DNA of 64,000 nucleotides from Keratinibaculum paraultunense (GCF_016767175.1 NZ_CP068564.1:868001-932000), one strand, 5' to 3'; counted from the first letter of the stretch, positions 46,949-55,967 are shown. The notes: generated by a model not told the origin, from the sequence alone. A program made the numbers and translations.

Positions 46949-48178
46949 TTATTTATTAAATAATTTAAATTTATTAAATAGAGAAGATTTATTTTTATTT
47001 AATATATCTAGTATTTTTTCTATGTTTTTTTCAATATTTTTCTGGGAATTCTGTATTTCATCTAATGTGGTTTTTATTTTTTTAATATCTACTTCTTTAT
47101 CTTGATTAGGTATAAAGGTATTTATATTATTATAATTTGATAAATTAGAATGATTATCTTTAGGTTTTAGAGTCTCTATAAAGTAAAAATAAGGAGTATT
47201 TTTATTGGAATAATAAGCATTATTTATATTAGTATTTTTTAAGCAAGGAATATTTTCTGAAATTTTTGCTAATTTCAATTCTTTTCCATTGATATTAACA
47301 TTATTACCTTTAATCCAGGATTTACCGTAATCCATAGAGTATAAGAAACCAATACTATTTTCAATTATGTATATGATTTTTAATGTACCATTTTCTTCAA
47401 TCATAATAGGCATTTGATTACAATTTAAAACCAATGGTATGTTTACTTGTTTCCAACTATAATCTTTTTCAGGTTTAGATGGAAATTGAGCATATTTTAA
47501 AATATTTTTATCTATACTTCCTTCTAACCATAATCCATGAAGATTGTCTTTTGAATCAATAAATAGATAAGGAAGTATGTTGTTAAAATTGATATCTGAT
47601 ATTCTATGAGGTGACTTATTCCACCTTTCAGTCAATGAATTATAGAAAGTGTGATAAATTTGGTATCTATAATTATCATTACTACTGTATATTAAGTGTA
47701 TTGTACCAAAGGAATCTTGTCTTAAATGTAGGGAATGTTCTTTTTTATTGGCTATATAATTTATCACATTAAATTTTTTCCATGAGTTAAAATCTCCAAT
47801 GATATGTTGTATAGTCCAAAGTTTATTGTTTATTAAATTAGCATAACTATAAAATAAATTTATGTTGTTATCTTTAATAAATAAATAAAAATTATTATAT
47901 ATATTAGATTTTAAATTAAATTTTGCTATCACTGCTTTAGAGCAATTTTCATCTTTTAAAATATAATAGTTTAATTCACCAGTTTCCATTAAAGCGATAA
48001 TATGTACTGTATCAGCATAATCTATTGTTGCAGTAAAATTTAAAACTTTATCTTTACATAAAAATTTAGTAGTTAAAGGAATATAATTAAAATTATATAT
48101 AGTATATTGAATATTATTTAAAGAACTTAAATAAAACAGAATTAATTCTTTTTTTGAGTTTATAATTATGTTATTCAA
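46949..48178 (-). CDS. Beta-propeller-like protein of unknown function with C-terminal coiled coil
   Basis: 409 residues from TTG 48178, with AAAGGAGG 9 bases upstream. I do not recognise a named family. Repeating beta patterns such as DSFGTIHLIYSSNDN, DSKDNLHGLWLEGS and NGTLKIIYIIEN, spaced by about 45-55 residues with Trp/Tyr, resemble BNR/sialidase-type propeller blades. The last ~40 residues (KKIKTTLDEIQNSQKNIEKNIEK) form a coiled coil. There is no signal peptide or membrane segment. Very rich in Asn, Lys and Ile. It is divergent from a gene with a clostridial spore-protein-like domain, with possible sporulation-type promoters between. A structural spore-surface or exosporium role is a guess. 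Confidence 0.55.
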   Translation of the reverse strand: MNNIIINSKKELILFYLSSLNNIQYTIYNFNYIPLTTKFLCKDKVLNFTATIDYADTVHIIALMETGELNYYILKDENCSKAVIAKFNLKSNIYNNFYLFIKDNNINLFYSYANLINNKLWTIQHIIGDFNSWKKFNVINYIANKKEHSLHLRQDSFGTIHLIYSSNDNYRYQIYHTFYNSLTERWNKSPHRISDINFNNILPYLFIDSKDNLHGLWLEGSIDKNILKYAQFPSKPEKDYSWKQVNIPLVLNCNQMPIMIEENGTLKIIYIIENSIGFLYSMDYGKSWIKGNNVNINGKELKLAKISENIPCLKNTNINNAYYSNKNTPYFYFIETLKPKDNHSNLSNYNNINTFIPNQDKEVDIKKIKTTLDEIQNSQKNIEKNIEKILDILNKNKSSLFNKFKLFNK

Positions 48179-48202
48179 TTTAATTGCCTCCTTTATAATA
48201 AA

Positions 48203-48236
48203 ACTGACACAAAAATGCTTCTATAACATAATATGA
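48203..48236. promoter_or_regulatory. Candidate sporulation (sigma-K/E-like) promoter region between divergent genes
   Basis: CATAATATG (48227-48235) is close to the mother-cell -10 pattern CATAnnnTA, and its complement CATATTATG has the same form, so it could serve both directions. For the rightward gene, ACAC (48207-48210) lies 16 bases upstream, matching the AC -35 of sigma-K. Leftward, the -35 is poor. Confidence 0.35.
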
Positions 48237-48282
48237 AAGCAAAAGCAGATTTATTTATTAAAAATATAGGGGTGAGAAAAAG

Positions 48283-48888
48283 ATGAAAGATTTAGATTTA
48301 AGCAAAACAATGCAAGAAAATGAGGAAGAATATGAGGATGTTTGCATTATAGCGGATAAGGTCTTTGCATCATGCCAACAGAGAAAATGTTTTTCAGAAA
48401 TAGAAGTAGATTTAGGTGATAAGACTTTTAAAGATATTAAATTTAAACCAGGATTTATAGTACCTAATACATTAGTAATTATGGATATTGAAAACCAACC
48501 AAATTTTAGACGAGTAAAATTTACTTTAAGAATTCCATTTGAAATAATAAGTACCAAAGGTAATATTATAAAAGGATTTTTGCCAGATATATACAAGGAT
48601 GTTATATTGTTTATGCCTGATGCTAGGGATGAGTTTCAATTCAGAATAGTAGTTGAAACTAGTTCTGAAGTATTGGGTGAACCTATCGAGACTGATAGTA
48701 AGCTTACTTTTGCTGTAGGGGTATTTATCATAACTAAAGTTGTGGGTACTGTACAATTGTTAATACCAACTTATGGATATTGTCCCGTACCAGATCCATG
48801 TACTGAATTTAGCCCTGAGGATTTATGTGATGAATTTGATGACAAACCTTTTCCTGATTTTTTTCCACCACAGTTTGAAGATATTTAA
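48283..48888 (+). CDS. Clostridial spore-type protein with DKVxxSCxxRxC motif
   Basis: 201 residues. It opens with an acidic stretch and VCIIADKVFASCQQRKCF, a motif I associate with a family of clostridial proteins related to spore outer layers, followed by an all-beta domain (FRRVKFTLRIPFEIISTKGN; KDVILFMPDARDEFQFRIVVET) resembling SPOCS-type folds. The tail is acidic and Pro/Phe-rich (CPVPDPCTEFSPEDLCDE; FPDFFPPQFED). The four Cys pairs may crosslink. ATG start with AGGGGTGAG upstream. No signal peptide. Function not known; the spore link is inference from the motif, the neighbouring promoter element and the organism type. Confidence 0.55.
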   Translation: MKDLDLSKTMQENEEEYEDVCIIADKVFASCQQRKCFSEIEVDLGDKTFKDIKFKPGFIVPNTLVIMDIENQPNFRRVKFTLRIPFEIISTKGNIIKGFLPDIYKDVILFMPDARDEFQFRIVVETSSEVLGEPIETDSKLTFAVGVFIITKVVGTVQLLIPTYGYCPVPDPCTEFSPEDLCDEFDDKPFPDFFPPQFEDI

Positions 48889-48890
48889 AC

Positions 48891-48927
48891 AAAAAATTAA
48901 AGGAGTGTACACTCCTTTAATTTTTTT
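48891..48927 (+). terminator. Perfect 36-base palindromic terminator
   Basis: Arms 48891-48908 and 48909-48926 are exactly complementary (A-rich start, core AGGAGTGT/ACACTCCT), with T-run at the 3' side. It works in either direction on paper and separates the spore-type gene from iscR. Confidence 0.9.
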
Positions 48928-48937
48928 AGTTTGAATG

Positions 48938-48966
48938 TTGACAAAAATAGTAGGGTATAATATAAT
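48938..48966 (+). promoter_or_regulatory. Consensus sigma-A promoter of iscR-iscS-iscU
   Basis: Perfect TTGACA (48938-48943), 17 bases, perfect TATAAT (48961-48966). A second TATAAT at 48956 is too close to the -35. The start would be near 48973, leaving a leader of about 43 bases. Confidence 0.85.
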
Positions 48967-49015
48967 TATGAAAAGAATACCAAGGAAATTGGTTGGGATT
49001 AAGAGAGGTGATAAA

Positions 49016-49441
49016 ATGAAGCTGTCAACGAGGGGAAGATATGGGCTAAAAGCCATGTATCAACTTGCCCTTCATTATGGAGAAGGTCCCATACCATTAA
49101 AAAGTATTGCAGATGCTCAGAATTTGTCAGAAAATTATTTGGAACAACTGTTTTCTAGTTTGAGAAAAGAAGGTCTTTTAAATAGTGTAAGAGGAGCTCA
49201 AGGTGGATATTTGTTAGCTAGACCACCTAGTGATATTACAGTAGGAAGCATTTTAAGAACTTTAGAAGGAGATCTTGCTCCAGCTGATTGTGTAATAGAT
49301 GATGAATATGATTGTGAAAATGAAGAACATTGTGTTACTAAATTAGTATGGATAAAAATTAGAGATAGTATAAATGAAGTTGTAGATTCTATTACATTGC
49401 AGGATATGTTAGATGAATATAAAAAAATGAAAAAAGATTAA
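49016..49441 (+). CDS. iscR: IscR-type Rrf2-family Fe-S regulator
   Basis: 141 residues from ATG 49016, where the family start MKLSTRGRYGLKAMYQLA begins with AGAGGTGAT upstream; the longer frame to 48935 overlaps the promoter. Winged helix in the N-terminal half (PLKSIADAQNLSENYLEQLFSSLRKEGLL) with the wing SVRGAQGGYLLARP. Cysteines 92, 100 and 106 form the [2Fe-2S]-binding set, unlike CymR-type members lacking them, so it probably senses Fe-S status and controls the isc genes behind it. Confidence 0.9.
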   Translation: MKLSTRGRYGLKAMYQLALHYGEGPIPLKSIADAQNLSENYLEQLFSSLRKEGLLNSVRGAQGGYLLARPPSDITVGSILRTLEGDLAPADCVIDDEYDCENEEHCVTKLVWIKIRDSINEVVDSITLQDMLDEYKKMKKD

Positions 49442-49465
49442 ATAAAACGTTAGGAGGAATATATT

Positions 49466-50644
49466 ATGGATAAGCTTATATATATGGATAATGCAGCTAC
49501 GACTCCAGTAAAAAAAGAGGTGTTGGATGCTATGTTGCCTTATTTTAGTGAGAAATATGGTAACCCTTCTAGTATATATTCTCTTGGGAATCAGTCTAAA
49601 GTTGCAGTGGAAGAGGCTAGGGATAAAGTAGCTAAAGCTATAGGAGCTAAACCTAATGAGATATTTTTTACTGCGGGAGGCTCAGAAGCTGATAACTGGG
49701 CTATTAAAGGAGTAGCTTATGCTAATAGAAAAAAGGGAAATCATATAATTACTTCTAAGGTTGAGCATCATGGTGTGCTTAACACTTGTGAGTACTTGAA
49801 AAAGCAGGGTTTTAAAGTAACTTATTTGGATGTAGACGAATACGGAATTATAGATTTGGAACAATTGAAGAAATCTATAACAGAAAAAACCATACTTATA
49901 TCGATTATGTATGCTAATAATGAAATTGGAACTATTCAACCTATTAAAGAAATAGGGGAAATAGCTAAAGAAAAAGGAATATATTTTCACACTGATGCTG
50001 TTCAAGCTGTAGGACATTTAATAATAGATGTGGATGAATTAAATATAGATATGCTATCTATGGCAGCTCATAAATTTTATGGTCCAAAGGGAATAGGAGC
50101 ACTTTATATTAGACAAGGTGTGAAAATTGATCCTCTTATTTCTGGTGGGGGGCAAGAAAGAAATCGTAGGGCAGGTACAGAGAATGTTCCAGGAATTGTA
50201 GGTATGGGGAAAGCTATAGAATTGGCATATAGAGATATAGATGAAAAAAATGAAAAATTAATTTCTTTAAGAGAAAGATTGATAAAAGGAATATTTGATA
50301 ATATAGATCATGTTAGACTTAATGGTCATCCAACAAAAAGGCTACCAGGTAATGTTAATATATCTTTTGAATTTATAGAAGGAGAATCTTTATTACTTAG
50401 TTTAGACATGGAAGGTATTGCAGCTTCTAGTGGTTCAGCATGTACGTCAGGGACATTGGATCCTTCTCATGTGTTATTAGCTATAGGCTTACCTCATGAG
50501 ATAGCCCATGGCTCTTTAAGACTTTCATTAGGAGAGTTTAATACAGAAGAAGAAGTAGACTATGTGGTAGAAAAATTAGTAGATATAGTTGCAAGATTAA
50601 GAGCCATGTCACCACTATATGAAGAGTTTAAGGAGGAGAAGTAA
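49466..50644 (+). CDS. iscS: Cysteine desulfurase
   Basis: 392 residues, PLP-dependent NifS/IscS family. It takes sulfur from cysteine for Fe-S clusters and tRNA thiolation. The PLP-lysine region [17 protein letters not shown] and the catalytic Cys loop [17 protein letters not shown] are present, as are [13 protein letters not shown] and [14 protein letters not shown] start with TAGGAGGA upstream, 24 bases after iscR; iscU follows two bases after its stop. Confidence 0.95.
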   Translation: MDKLIYMDNAATTPVKKEVLDAMLPYFSEKYGNPSSIYSLGNQSKVAVEEARDKVAKAIGAKPNEIFFTAGGSEADNWAIKGVAYANRKKGNHIITSKVEHHGVLNTCEYLKKQGFKVTYLDVDEYGIIDLEQLKKSITEKTILISIMYANNEIGTIQPIKEIGEIAKEKGIYFHTDAVQAVGHLIIDVDELNIDMLSMAAHKFYGPKGIGALYIRQGVKIDPLISGGGQERNRRAGTENVPGIVGMGKAIELAYRDIDEKNEKLISLRERLIKGIFDNIDHVRLNGHPTKRLPGNVNISFEFIEGESLLLSLDMEGIAASSGSACTSGTLDPSHVLLAIGLPHEIAHGSLRLSLGEFNTEEEVDYVVEKLVDIVARLRAMSPLYEEFKEEK

Positions 50645-50646
50645 AG

Positions 50647-51084
50647 ATGTATTCAGAAAAAGTAATGGAACATTTTAGAAACCCCAGGAACGTGGGAGAA
50701 ATAGAAGATGCTGATGGTGTTGGAGTAGTAGGTAATCCAAAATGTGGAGATATAATGAAGATGTATTTAAAAATTGAAGATGGTATTATTGTAGATGCAA
50801 AGTTTAAGACTTTCGGTTGTGGTTCTGCTATAGCATCTTCAAGTATGGCAACTGAAATGATAAAAGGTAAAACTATTGAAGAAGCAATGAAAGTGACAAA
50901 TAAAGCTGTTGCTGAAGCATTAGATGGATTGCCACCTATAAAGATGCATTGTTCTGTATTAGCTGAACAAGCTATTAAGGCAGCTCTTCTTGATTATGCA
51001 AAAAAGAACAATATAGAAATAGATGGATTAGAAGATTTTGATTCATCAGATAATTCTCATGAACTTGATGATGATATAGAATAA
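50647..51084 (+). CDS. iscU: Fe-S scaffold protein IscU/NifU-N
   Basis: 145 residues. It holds nascent Fe-S clusters made with sulfur from the desulfurase. The three cluster Cys are in NPKCGDIM, FGCGSAIASSS and MHCSVLAEQA, with the conserved Asp in GD. The acidic tail (GLEDFDSSDNSHELDDDIE) is typical of the Clostridia form. ATG start with AAGGAGGAG within the end of iscS, so the two are coupled. Confidence 0.94.
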   Translation: MYSEKVMEHFRNPRNVGEIEDADGVGVVGNPKCGDIMKMYLKIEDGIIVDAKFKTFGCGSAIASSSMATEMIKGKTIEEAMKVTNKAVAEALDGLPPIKMHCSVLAEQAIKAALLDYAKKNNIEIDGLEDFDSSDNSHELDDDIE

Positions 51085-51173
51085 TTAGCACTCTTCTTCA
51101 AATTTTATAAATAAATTTATATTTTTTTAGAGATACTAATATATAGGGATAGAATAGAAGAGGGGTATATTTT

Positions 51174-51671
51174 GTGATTAGATACAAACAAATATTGATT
51201 TGTAAACTCATTGGAGGAGAAAAAAAAGAGCCTATAGGTAAAATATTAGATGTAACATATTCTGATGATTGCAGAAGAGTAACGTATTTAATAGTGAAAA
51301 ATGATAATTTAATTAATAATAAAATTTTTATTCCTTTTGAAGATATTATTTTTTTAGATGAAGATCAAATACTTTATTTAAAAGATGAAAAAGATTTAGA
51401 AGAAGCATTAGAAGGTATAGTGACAAAAGAGTTAAAATTATTAGAAAAAGAAGTAAGAACAGAAGAAGGAGAATGTATTGGATATGTAAAGGATTTTATA
51501 GTAAATAAAGAAGATGGTTTTATTGAAGGTTTTATAATTACTGAGGGAATTTTTGAAGACATATTAAGGGGCAGAAACTATATACCTCTCTTTAAAGATA
51601 TAAAAATAACGGAGAATTGTATTTGTATACCCAATTGTATTTTTAATATTCTTAACAAAAATAACAATTAA
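51174..51671 (+). CDS. Tandem PRC-barrel protein
   Basis: 165 residues forming two PRC-barrel-like repeats: one from KLIGGEKKEPIGKILDV to IIFLDEDQILYL, the second from KEVRTEEGECIGYVKDFIV to IYIPLF-like YIPLFKDIKI. PRC barrels are small beta barrels used in RNA-processing (RimM) and photosynthetic proteins; this kind of stand-alone protein has no assigned role. GTG start 51174 with GAGGGGTAT upstream. No membrane segment. Confidence 0.78.
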   Translation: MIRYKQILICKLIGGEKKEPIGKILDVTYSDDCRRVTYLIVKNDNLINNKIFIPFEDIIFLDEDQILYLKDEKDLEEALEGIVTKELKLLEKEVRTEEGECIGYVKDFIVNKEDGFIEGFIITEGIFEDILRGRNYIPLFKDIKITENCICIPNCIFNILNKNNN

Positions 51672-51745
51672 TACAAAAAAAATATTGAATTTATTATGAA
51701 CCTAGTGGGAAAATAATAAATACAAATACAAAGGAGAGGATATAT

Positions 51746-51919
51746 ATGAATAATAATAATGGTTTTAAAAGTGGAGCATTAATGGGAGCTATATTAGGTA
51801 CTTCAGTGGGAATGTTTTTTGGTGCTAGAATGAATCCTATACAAAAAAGAAAGATTACTAAAAATATAAGAAAGGCTAGATCTACATTAATGAATGGTGT
51901 AAATTCTCTATTAAGATAG
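51746..51919 (+). CDS. Small YtxH-like protein
   Basis: 57 residues with a glycine-rich hydrophobic N-terminal segment (GALMGAILGTSVGMFFGARM) followed by a basic helix (KRKITKNIRKARSTL). This is the YtxH/gas-vesicle-like pattern of small stress-associated membrane-anchored proteins in Firmicutes. ATG 51746 with AAAGGAGAGG upstream. A 20-base palindrome begins at its stop codon. Too short for confident family naming. Confidence 0.65.
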   Translation: MNNNNGFKSGALMGAILGTSVGMFFGARMNPIQKRKITKNIRKARSTLMNGVNSLLR

Positions 51920-51944
51920 GCAGCTTAAGCTGCCTATTAAATTC
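51915..51944 (+). terminator. Palindromic hairpin after the YtxH-like gene
   Basis: TAGGCAGCTT/AAGCTGCCTA (51917-51936) is a perfect palindrome; the following T tract is weak, so termination may be incomplete. Confidence 0.6.
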
Positions 51945-51975
51945 ATTAACATAAAAAACAAGGGGAAAAACCATT

Positions 51976-53157
51976 ATGAATATAATACATTCGGACGCTT
52001 TAACAAAGCTTTTAATGCTTTTAACTTGTATATTAGTAATTTTAATTATTTATTATTTAATACAAATTGGTAATAATCATGTAGATAAGGAAAAAGAAAT
52101 TCATATTAATAAAAAAATCATATTTCCATTATTAATTATCATATTATTTATATATTTATTATATATATTTATAAAAAAGTACGATTTTCTGTCAGATATC
52201 ATATTTACTATATTGATATCTTTAATATTTGCTTATTTATTAAATCCTTTAGTAAATTACTTTGAAAAACATAATATAAAAAGAAGTTGGGGAATTTTTA
52301 TTATATATGGAATTATAGTTGGTATTATATTAATATTTTCCTTTTTAGTAATACCAAAAACAGTCAAAGAATTAAAAAGATTAATATCTGTACTTCCTAT
52401 ATATTTTGAACGTATTTCTTATATTTTAAATGAATTATATATAAATATAGATAATATATCATCTGTATTTAATGGGATAGAGGAAATATTTATAGACAGT
52501 ATAAATAATATTCAAAATGTGATAGTAACTAGTATTAATAAATTTATTGAAGGAATTGTGTCCACTTTTTCGAAGATTATAAGTCTTATATTAATACCTA
52601 TATTAACCTTTTACTTTATAAAAGATAATGAATATTTTAAAAATAAAATTTATTTAACTATTCCTAAAAAGTATCGGAAAAAAACTGAAGCATTATTTTG
52701 TGAAATAAATCTAGTTCTTAGCCAATTTGTAAGAGGAAGATTACTATTAGCTATGTATGTAGGGTTAGTTACAACAATTATGTTATTAATATTAAAAGTG
52801 GATTTTGCAGTTATAATAGGTGTTATAACTGGCGTAGCTGACATTATACCATATATCGGACCTTTTTTGGGATTTTTGCCAGCAGTATTTTTTGCTTTAC
52901 TAGATAGTCCTATTAAAGCTTTATGGGTAGGAATTTTATTTATTTTAATACAATGGGTAGAAAATAATATATTAGCACCTAAAATAATTGGAGAGAGTAC
53001 AGGAATACATCCTATAACTATTCTTTTAGCATTAATTATAGGTGGAGGAATGTTTGGAGTTATAGGTATGATATTTTCTATTCCAATAATAGCTATATGG
53101 AATATATTATTTGATTTTATTATAGAAAATGTAAAAAAACCAAATAACATAAAATAA
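51976..53157 (+). CDS. AI-2E/PerM-family membrane transporter
   Basis: 393 residues with an extra N-terminal membrane helix (about 10-30), then the family core of about seven helices. Typical blocks: IFAYLLNPLVNYFEKHNIKR, VIPKTVKELKRLI, a long extracytoplasmic helical region, LILIPILTFYFIKDNEYFK, TGVADIIPYIGPFLGFLPA and IGESTGIHPITILLALIIGG. Members have been tied to autoinducer-2 export or Na+/H+ antiport; the substrate here is unknown. ATG start with AGGGGAAA upstream. Confidence 0.88.
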   Translation: MNIIHSDALTKLLMLLTCILVILIIYYLIQIGNNHVDKEKEIHINKKIIFPLLIIILFIYLLYIFIKKYDFLSDIIFTILISLIFAYLLNPLVNYFEKHNIKRSWGIFIIYGIIVGIILIFSFLVIPKTVKELKRLISVLPIYFERISYILNELYINIDNISSVFNGIEEIFIDSINNIQNVIVTSINKFIEGIVSTFSKIISLILIPILTFYFIKDNEYFKNKIYLTIPKKYRKKTEALFCEINLVLSQFVRGRLLLAMYVGLVTTIMLLILKVDFAVIIGVITGVADIIPYIGPFLGFLPAVFFALLDSPIKALWVGILFILIQWVENNILAPKIIGESTGIHPITILLALIIGGGMFGVIGMIFSIPIIAIWNILFDFIIENVKKPNNIK

Positions 53158-53177
53158 CAATTTATAGACCTATTTTG

Positions 53178-53206
53178 TTGACAAATCTTCAAGTTTAAAT
53201 TATAAT
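53178..53206 (+). promoter_or_regulatory. Consensus sigma-A promoter of alaS
   Basis: Perfect TTGACA (53178-53183), 17-base spacer, perfect TATAAT (53201-53206). The start would be near 53213, only about 20 bases before a terminator hairpin. Confidence 0.85.
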
Positions 53207-53233
53207 CCAAGTATAGACATTAACGTAATAAAA

Positions 53234-53262
53234 CGTCCCTTTACTGAGGGACGAATTTTTTA
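53234..53262 (+). terminator. Terminator-like hairpin in the alaS leader
   Basis: CGTCCCT (53234-53240) pairs with AGGGACG (53247-53253) around loop TTACTG, followed by AATTTTTT. It lies between the promoter and the alaS ATG, so it looks like an attenuator instead of an end-of-gene terminator. No T-box sequence is present. Confidence 0.8.
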
Positions 53263-53298
53263 TAAAAACAAGACTATTTTTAGAGAGGTGTACAATAG

Positions 53299-55935
53299 AT
53301 GAAAAAAATTGGCTTACATGAGATAAGACAGGAATTTATAGATTTTTTTAAAGATAAAGGCCACTTAGTTATAAAAAGTTTTCCTTTAATACCTAAAAAT
53401 GATAAAAGTTTATTATTGATAAATGCAGGCATGGCACCACTTAAACCTTATTTTACAGGTGAAAAAACGCCACCGAGTAAAAGAATTGTTACTTGCCAAA
53501 AATGTATAAGAACAGCAGATATAGAAAATGTAGGGAAAACCGATCGGCATGCTACTTTCTTTGAGATGCTTGGTAATTTTTCTTTTGGCGATTATTTTAA
53601 ACGTGAGGCTATAGAATGGGCTTGGGAATTTTTAACGGAACGTTTGGAAATTCCTAAAGAAGATTTATGGGTATCCATATATAAAGAGGATGATGAGGCA
53701 TTTAAAATTTGGAATGAGGTTATAGGGTTAGAAAAAGAAAAAATAGTTCCCTTGGGAAAAGAAGATAATTTTTGGGAATTAGAAATAGGACCTTGTGGAC
53801 CTTGTTCTGAAATATATATAGATAGAGGTAAAAAATACGGATGTGGTAAGAAAGATTGTAAGCCAGGCTGTGATTGCGAGAGATTTATTGAAATTTGGAA
53901 TTTGGTATTTACACAATATGATAAGGATAAAAATGGCGAATACCATCCCCTAGAGCATCCAAATATAGATACAGGTATGGGACTTGAAAGAATTACTGCA
54001 ATCATAGAAGGAGCAAGAAATATATTTGAAATAGAAGAAATACAGCATATACTAAAATTTGTAGAAAAAACTTCTGGAAAGAAATATGGAATAGACCCAT
54101 CAGTAGATACTTCTATTAGAGTTATTACAGACCATAGTAGAGCTATAACTTTTATGGTTTCTGATGGTATATTACCTAGCAATGAAGGAAGAGGATATGT
54201 TTTAAGACGTTTAATAAGAAGAGCAGCAAGGCATGGGAAATTATTGGGTATAGAAGAGCCTTTTTTGAATAAAATTGTAGATGTAGTTATATCTTCCTGG
54301 AAGGTTGAATATCCAGAATTAGAAGAAAAAAAAGTTCAGATAAAAAAAGTTATACAAGCTGAAGAAGAGAAATTTCAAGAAACTATACATCAAGGTATTA
54401 ATATATTGGAAAATTATATTGAAGAACTTATTTCAAAAGGTGATAAATGTTTAAGTGGAAAAAATGCATTTAAATTATATGATACCTATGGATTTCCATT
54501 AGACTTAACTAGAGAAATATTAGAAGAAAAGGGATTAACTGTAGATGAGAAAGGTTTTAACCAACAAATGGAAAAACAAAGAAATATGGCTAGAAAAGCT
54601 AGAAAATCAGTTGTAGATTCAGGATGGAAAAATGCTCAATCTACAGAATTATTTAGTGATTATGATACCCAATTTGTAGGATATGATATTTTGGAAATAG
54701 AAACAAAAGTTTTAGGATTATTTAAGCAAGGAGAAGCTATTGAAAATTTAGAAGAATATGATCAGGGGATTATTATTCTTAAAGAAACCCCTTTCTATGG
54801 CGAAAGTGGAGGGCAAGTAGGAGATACAGGGTATATAAGAGGAGAAAATTTTGTAGCTAGAGTATTAGATACTAAACGTATTGATGATGTAATTGTTCAT
54901 TTTATAAATGTAGAAAATGGTAGAGTAAGTGTAGAAGAACCAGTATACGCTATAGTTGATAAAGATCGTAGAGAAAATATTAAAAGGAACCATTCTGCTA
55001 CCCATCTACTACACAGAGCTTTAAAAGATATATTAGGAGAACATGTAAATCAAGCTGGTTCTATAGTATTACCCGATAGATTGAGATTTGACTTTACTCA
55101 TTATGAACCTGTAAGAGAAGAACAATTAAAGGAAATAGAAAGGATAGTGAATAAAAAGATATTAGAATCTTTAGAGGTAAAAATTATAAATACGACATTA
55201 AATGAATCTCAGAAAATGGGAGCAGTAGGACTGTTTGAAGATAAATATGAAGATGAAGTTAGGATTGTACAGATGGGAGATTATTCTAAAGAACTTTGTG
55301 GTGGTACTCATGTAGATAATACTAGTAATATAGGGCTGTTTAAAATTATTTCTGAGTCTAGTATTGCAGCTGGTGTTAGAAGAATTGAAGCTATTACTGG
55401 GTATGCAGTTTATGAATATATAAATCAAATGGAGAAGGATATTCAAAATATCAGTAGCATATTAAAAACTGATAGAAGTCAATTAACTGATAGAATATAT
55501 AATTTGATAGAAGAGCTTAAAAAAAAGGAAAAAGAGCTAAATTCATTAAAATCTAAAATGGCATCCTCTATAGCAGAAGATATAATTAATAAAAGTGTCA
55601 AAGTAGATGGTGTAAACTTAATAAGTTATAAAATAGAAGATATGGACATGGATAGTTTGAGAAATTTAGGCGATGAGATTAAAAATACTATAGATTCTGG
55701 AATAATAGTTTTAGCAAGTATTGATAAAAACAAGGTATCTTTTGTTTCTATGGTTACTAAGGATTTAGTAAACAAAGGTTTCCATGCTGGTAATATTATC
55801 AAGGAAGTGGCTAAGATTACTGATGGAGGCGGAGGAGGTCGTCCAGATATGGCACAAGCTGGAGGGAAAAATATAAATAAAGTTGAAGAAGCCTTAAGTA
55901 TGATTCCCAGCATAATAAAAAAACAAATAGAATAA
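53299..55935 (+). CDS. alaS: Alanyl-tRNA synthetase
   Basis: 878 residues, full length. Class II catalytic core (KSFPLIPKNDKSLLLINAGMAPLK; RIVTCQKCIRTADIENVGK; DTGMGLERI), editing domain with zinc ligands HSATHLLH and CGGTH, and a C-terminal C-Ala domain (GGGGGGRPDMAQAGG). It charges tRNA-Ala and clears Ser/Gly-tRNA-Ala. ATG start with AGAGAGGTG upstream. A hairpin terminator follows. ireB is the next gene, the same order as in many Firmicutes. Confidence 0.97.
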   Translation: MKKIGLHEIRQEFIDFFKDKGHLVIKSFPLIPKNDKSLLLINAGMAPLKPYFTGEKTPPSKRIVTCQKCIRTADIENVGKTDRHATFFEMLGNFSFGDYFKREAIEWAWEFLTERLEIPKEDLWVSIYKEDDEAFKIWNEVIGLEKEKIVPLGKEDNFWELEIGPCGPCSEIYIDRGKKYGCGKKDCKPGCDCERFIEIWNLVFTQYDKDKNGEYHPLEHPNIDTGMGLERITAIIEGARNIFEIEEIQHILKFVEKTSGKKYGIDPSVDTSIRVITDHSRAITFMVSDGILPSNEGRGYVLRRLIRRAARHGKLLGIEEPFLNKIVDVVISSWKVEYPELEEKKVQIKKVIQAEEEKFQETIHQGINILENYIEELISKGDKCLSGKNAFKLYDTYGFPLDLTREILEEKGLTVDEKGFNQQMEKQRNMARKARKSVVDSGWKNAQSTELFSDYDTQFVGYDILEIETKVLGLFKQGEAIENLEEYDQGIIILKETPFYGESGGQVGDTGYIRGENFVARVLDTKRIDDVIVHFINVENGRVSVEEPVYAIVDKDRRENIKRNHSATHLLHRALKDILGEHVNQAGSIVLPDRLRFDFTHYEPVREEQLKEIERIVNKKILESLEVKIINTTLNESQKMGAVGLFEDKYEDEVRIVQMGDYSKELCGGTHVDNTSNIGLFKIISESSIAAGVRRIEAITGYAVYEYINQMEKDIQNISSILKTDRSQLTDRIYNLIEELKKKEKELNSLKSKMASSIAEDIINKSVKVDGVNLISYKIEDMDMDSLRNLGDEIKNTIDSGIIVLASIDKNKVSFVSMVTKDLVNKGFHAGNIIKEVAKITDGGGGGRPDMAQAGGKNINKVEEALSMIPSIIKKQIE

Positions 55936-55967
55936 ATATTAGCTATATATAGCTAATATTTATTTTT
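55934..55967 (+). terminator. Terminator of alaS
   Basis: Eleven-base arms (55934-55944 and 55951-55961, AAATATTAGCT) around ATATAT, followed by ATTTTT. Confidence 0.78.

Noticed and set aside
48956-48961. First TATAAT as the iscR -10
   Set aside because: Only 12 bases from TTGACA; the overlapping TATAAT at 48961 gives 17.
52650-53210. 186-codon minus-strand open frame opposite the PerM-family gene
   Set aside because: Antisense shadow; it would begin inside the alaS promoter.
53592-54182. 196-codon open frame on the minus strand inside alaS
   Set aside because: Shadow of the alaS frame with no ribosome binding site and a composition typical of antisense of AT-rich coding DNA.
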